Below are positions 63,497-64,000 of a DNA stretch of 64,000 bases, one piece after another. The notes beneath the pieces are model-generated. The model did no database searches, was not told where the DNA came from, and saw only the letters and a program-made list of their open reading frames with translations. The position numbers and the translations under genes were made by a program. Positions within the stretch are counted from its first letter, which is position 1. Each line of letters starts with the position of its first letter. This DNA comes from JACRLV01 sp045863555 (GTDB taxonomy: Bacteria > Planctomycetota > Phycisphaerae > UBA1845 > Fen-1342): NCBI GenBank assembly GCA_045863555.1, contig BTUU01000007.1:186001-250000 (forward strand), written 5' to 3'.

Positions 63497-64000
63497 TCAA
63501 TCCCCCTCGGTCGCCCCATCCGGCCGACGGATGTCGTATTTCTTGAGGCGGTAGCGAAGATTGTCGCGGCTGATGCCGAGCGCGACCGCGGCTTTGGTCT
63601 GGTTCCAGTCGTGGTCCTCTAGGGCCTTGACGATGATCGATCGCTCATGGCCTTCCAATGGCGACATCGTTTCCGGCTGCTCGGGTGTCGGAACCGGTTC
63701 ACCGGCGATCTCGCGCGGCAGATTTCCGGGGGTGATCGCGCCGGTGTCGCAGAGCAGCACCGCGCGCTCGATCACGTTTCGCATTTCGCGGATGTTGCCC
63801 GGCCAGCGGTAGTCGCAGAGCAGTCTCATCGTTTCCGGCGCGATGCTGGGCCTGGGCCAGCCGAGATCCCGGGCCGTGCGGTCGACGTAGTAGTTCACGA
63901 GCAGCGGAATGTCGTCGCGCCGCTCGCGGAGTGGCGGCAGGTTGATCGGGAAGACGTTCAGCCGATAGTAGAGATCCTCGCGAAACTCGCCTGTCTCCAT
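63497..64000 (-). CDS. Sigma-54 enhancer-binding protein, C-terminal part (cut by window edge)
   Basis: The visible 167 residues are the end of an NtrC-type activator. They include the end of the AAA+ domain, GEFREDLYYRLNVFPINLPP with LRERRDDIPLLVNYY, the conserved region WPGNIREMRNVIERAVLL, a linker with GNLPREIAG, and a C-terminal Fis-type helix-turn-helix KALEDHDWNQTKAAVALGIS with RDNLRYRLKKYDI. The sensor domain and GAFTGA loop lie beyond the edge. It establishes that the organism uses sigma-54. Nothing ties it to the groE promoter directly. Confidence 0.93.
   Translation of the reverse strand: METGEFREDLYYRLNVFPINLPPLRERRDDIPLLVNYYVDRTARDLGWPRPSIAPETMRLLCDYRWPGNIREMRNVIERAVLLCDTGAITPGNLPREIAGEPVPTPEQPETMSPLEGHERSIIVKALEDHDWNQTKAAVALGISRDNLRYRLKKYDIRRPDGATEGD

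Noticed and set aside
63497..64000. Direct assignment of this sigma-54 activator as the regulator of the groE promoter
   Set aside because: It is 44 kb away and only partial; co-occurrence in the window shows the use of sigma-54 but not a regulatory link.

Overview
The window is a high-GC chromosomal segment from a planctomycete, most likely class Phycisphaerae. The evidence is C-terminal PEP-CTERM anchors (VPEPGSLALLG...RRR), secreted proteins ending in paired dockerin-like calcium repeats (GDLDGSG...LQDLAILLAHFG), zinc ribbons of the CGYDLTGNxSGxCPECG type, two PQQ-like beta-propellers, and many hairpin-rich intergenic repeats. This is inferred from protein style; there is no rRNA in the window. 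Layout. 1-2650 (+): end of a PAS-like gene, then gmk, rpoZ and coenzyme A genes coaC and coaB as two separate proteins. 2.9-11.4 kb (+): parts of an ABC-2 type exporter (membrane protein with a GATase-like region, ATPase, permease), interrupted between ATPase and permease by two secreted dockerin-tailed proteins. 11.4-19.2 kb (-): a chaperone block transcribed leftward as groEL2-groES-groEL1, hairpin, Uma2 protein, dnaJ, grpE, FmdB zinc ribbon, methyltransferase. Upstream of groEL2 is an almost perfect sigma-54 (-24/-12) promoter with two tandem dyads about 125-150 bp upstream of the predicted start, and no CIRCE element. 19.3-19.8 kb: a candidate structured RNA, tRNA-Pro(CGG) and a strong terminator. 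19.8-25.8 kb: a SnoaL-like gene, then a leftward operon of ArsR-like repressor, DUF1801, an unknown and two tandem SRPBCC proteins, with a perfect 9+4+9 palindrome over the promoter; DUF1579 and PhnB-like VOC genes lie just upstream on the same strand. 25.8-31.2 kb: two paralogous membrane zinc-ribbon proteins, rsmG, small unknowns, cob(I)alamin adenosyltransferase, a 37-bp direct repeat flanking a lipoprotein gene, and a dense multi-hairpin repeat. 31.2-40.6 kb: saccharopine-dehydrogenase-like protein, OppC-like permease, DUF3592, an APC permease carrying a zinc ribbon, a 37-bp tandem repeat, a dockerin protein, a PQQ propeller and a YdiJ-like flavin/Fe-S dehydrogenase. 40.7-50.2 kb: small lipoprotein plus FHA-GAF-PP2C phosphatase, two paralogous PEP-CTERM proteins closed by a terminator, an orphan MlaF-like ATPase, cardiolipin synthase, a polytopic membrane protein and a BatA-like protein. 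50.3-64 kb: ACT-domain protein, hydrolase, DUF1571, NeuC-like epimerase, M32 carboxypeptidase, LigD-phosphoesterase-like protein, a large lipoprotein, a LolA-like protein, TerC, ribBA, a second PQQ propeller, and the C-terminus of a sigma-54 enhancer-binding protein cut by the window edge. No transposase, phage gene, CRISPR array or rRNA was seen. The strongest leads are the putative sigma-54 control of the chaperonin operon with its tandem dyads, the repeat families embedded in chaperone spacers and around 29.4-31.1 kb, and the ArsR-SRPBCC operon with palindromic, possibly leaderless promoter.
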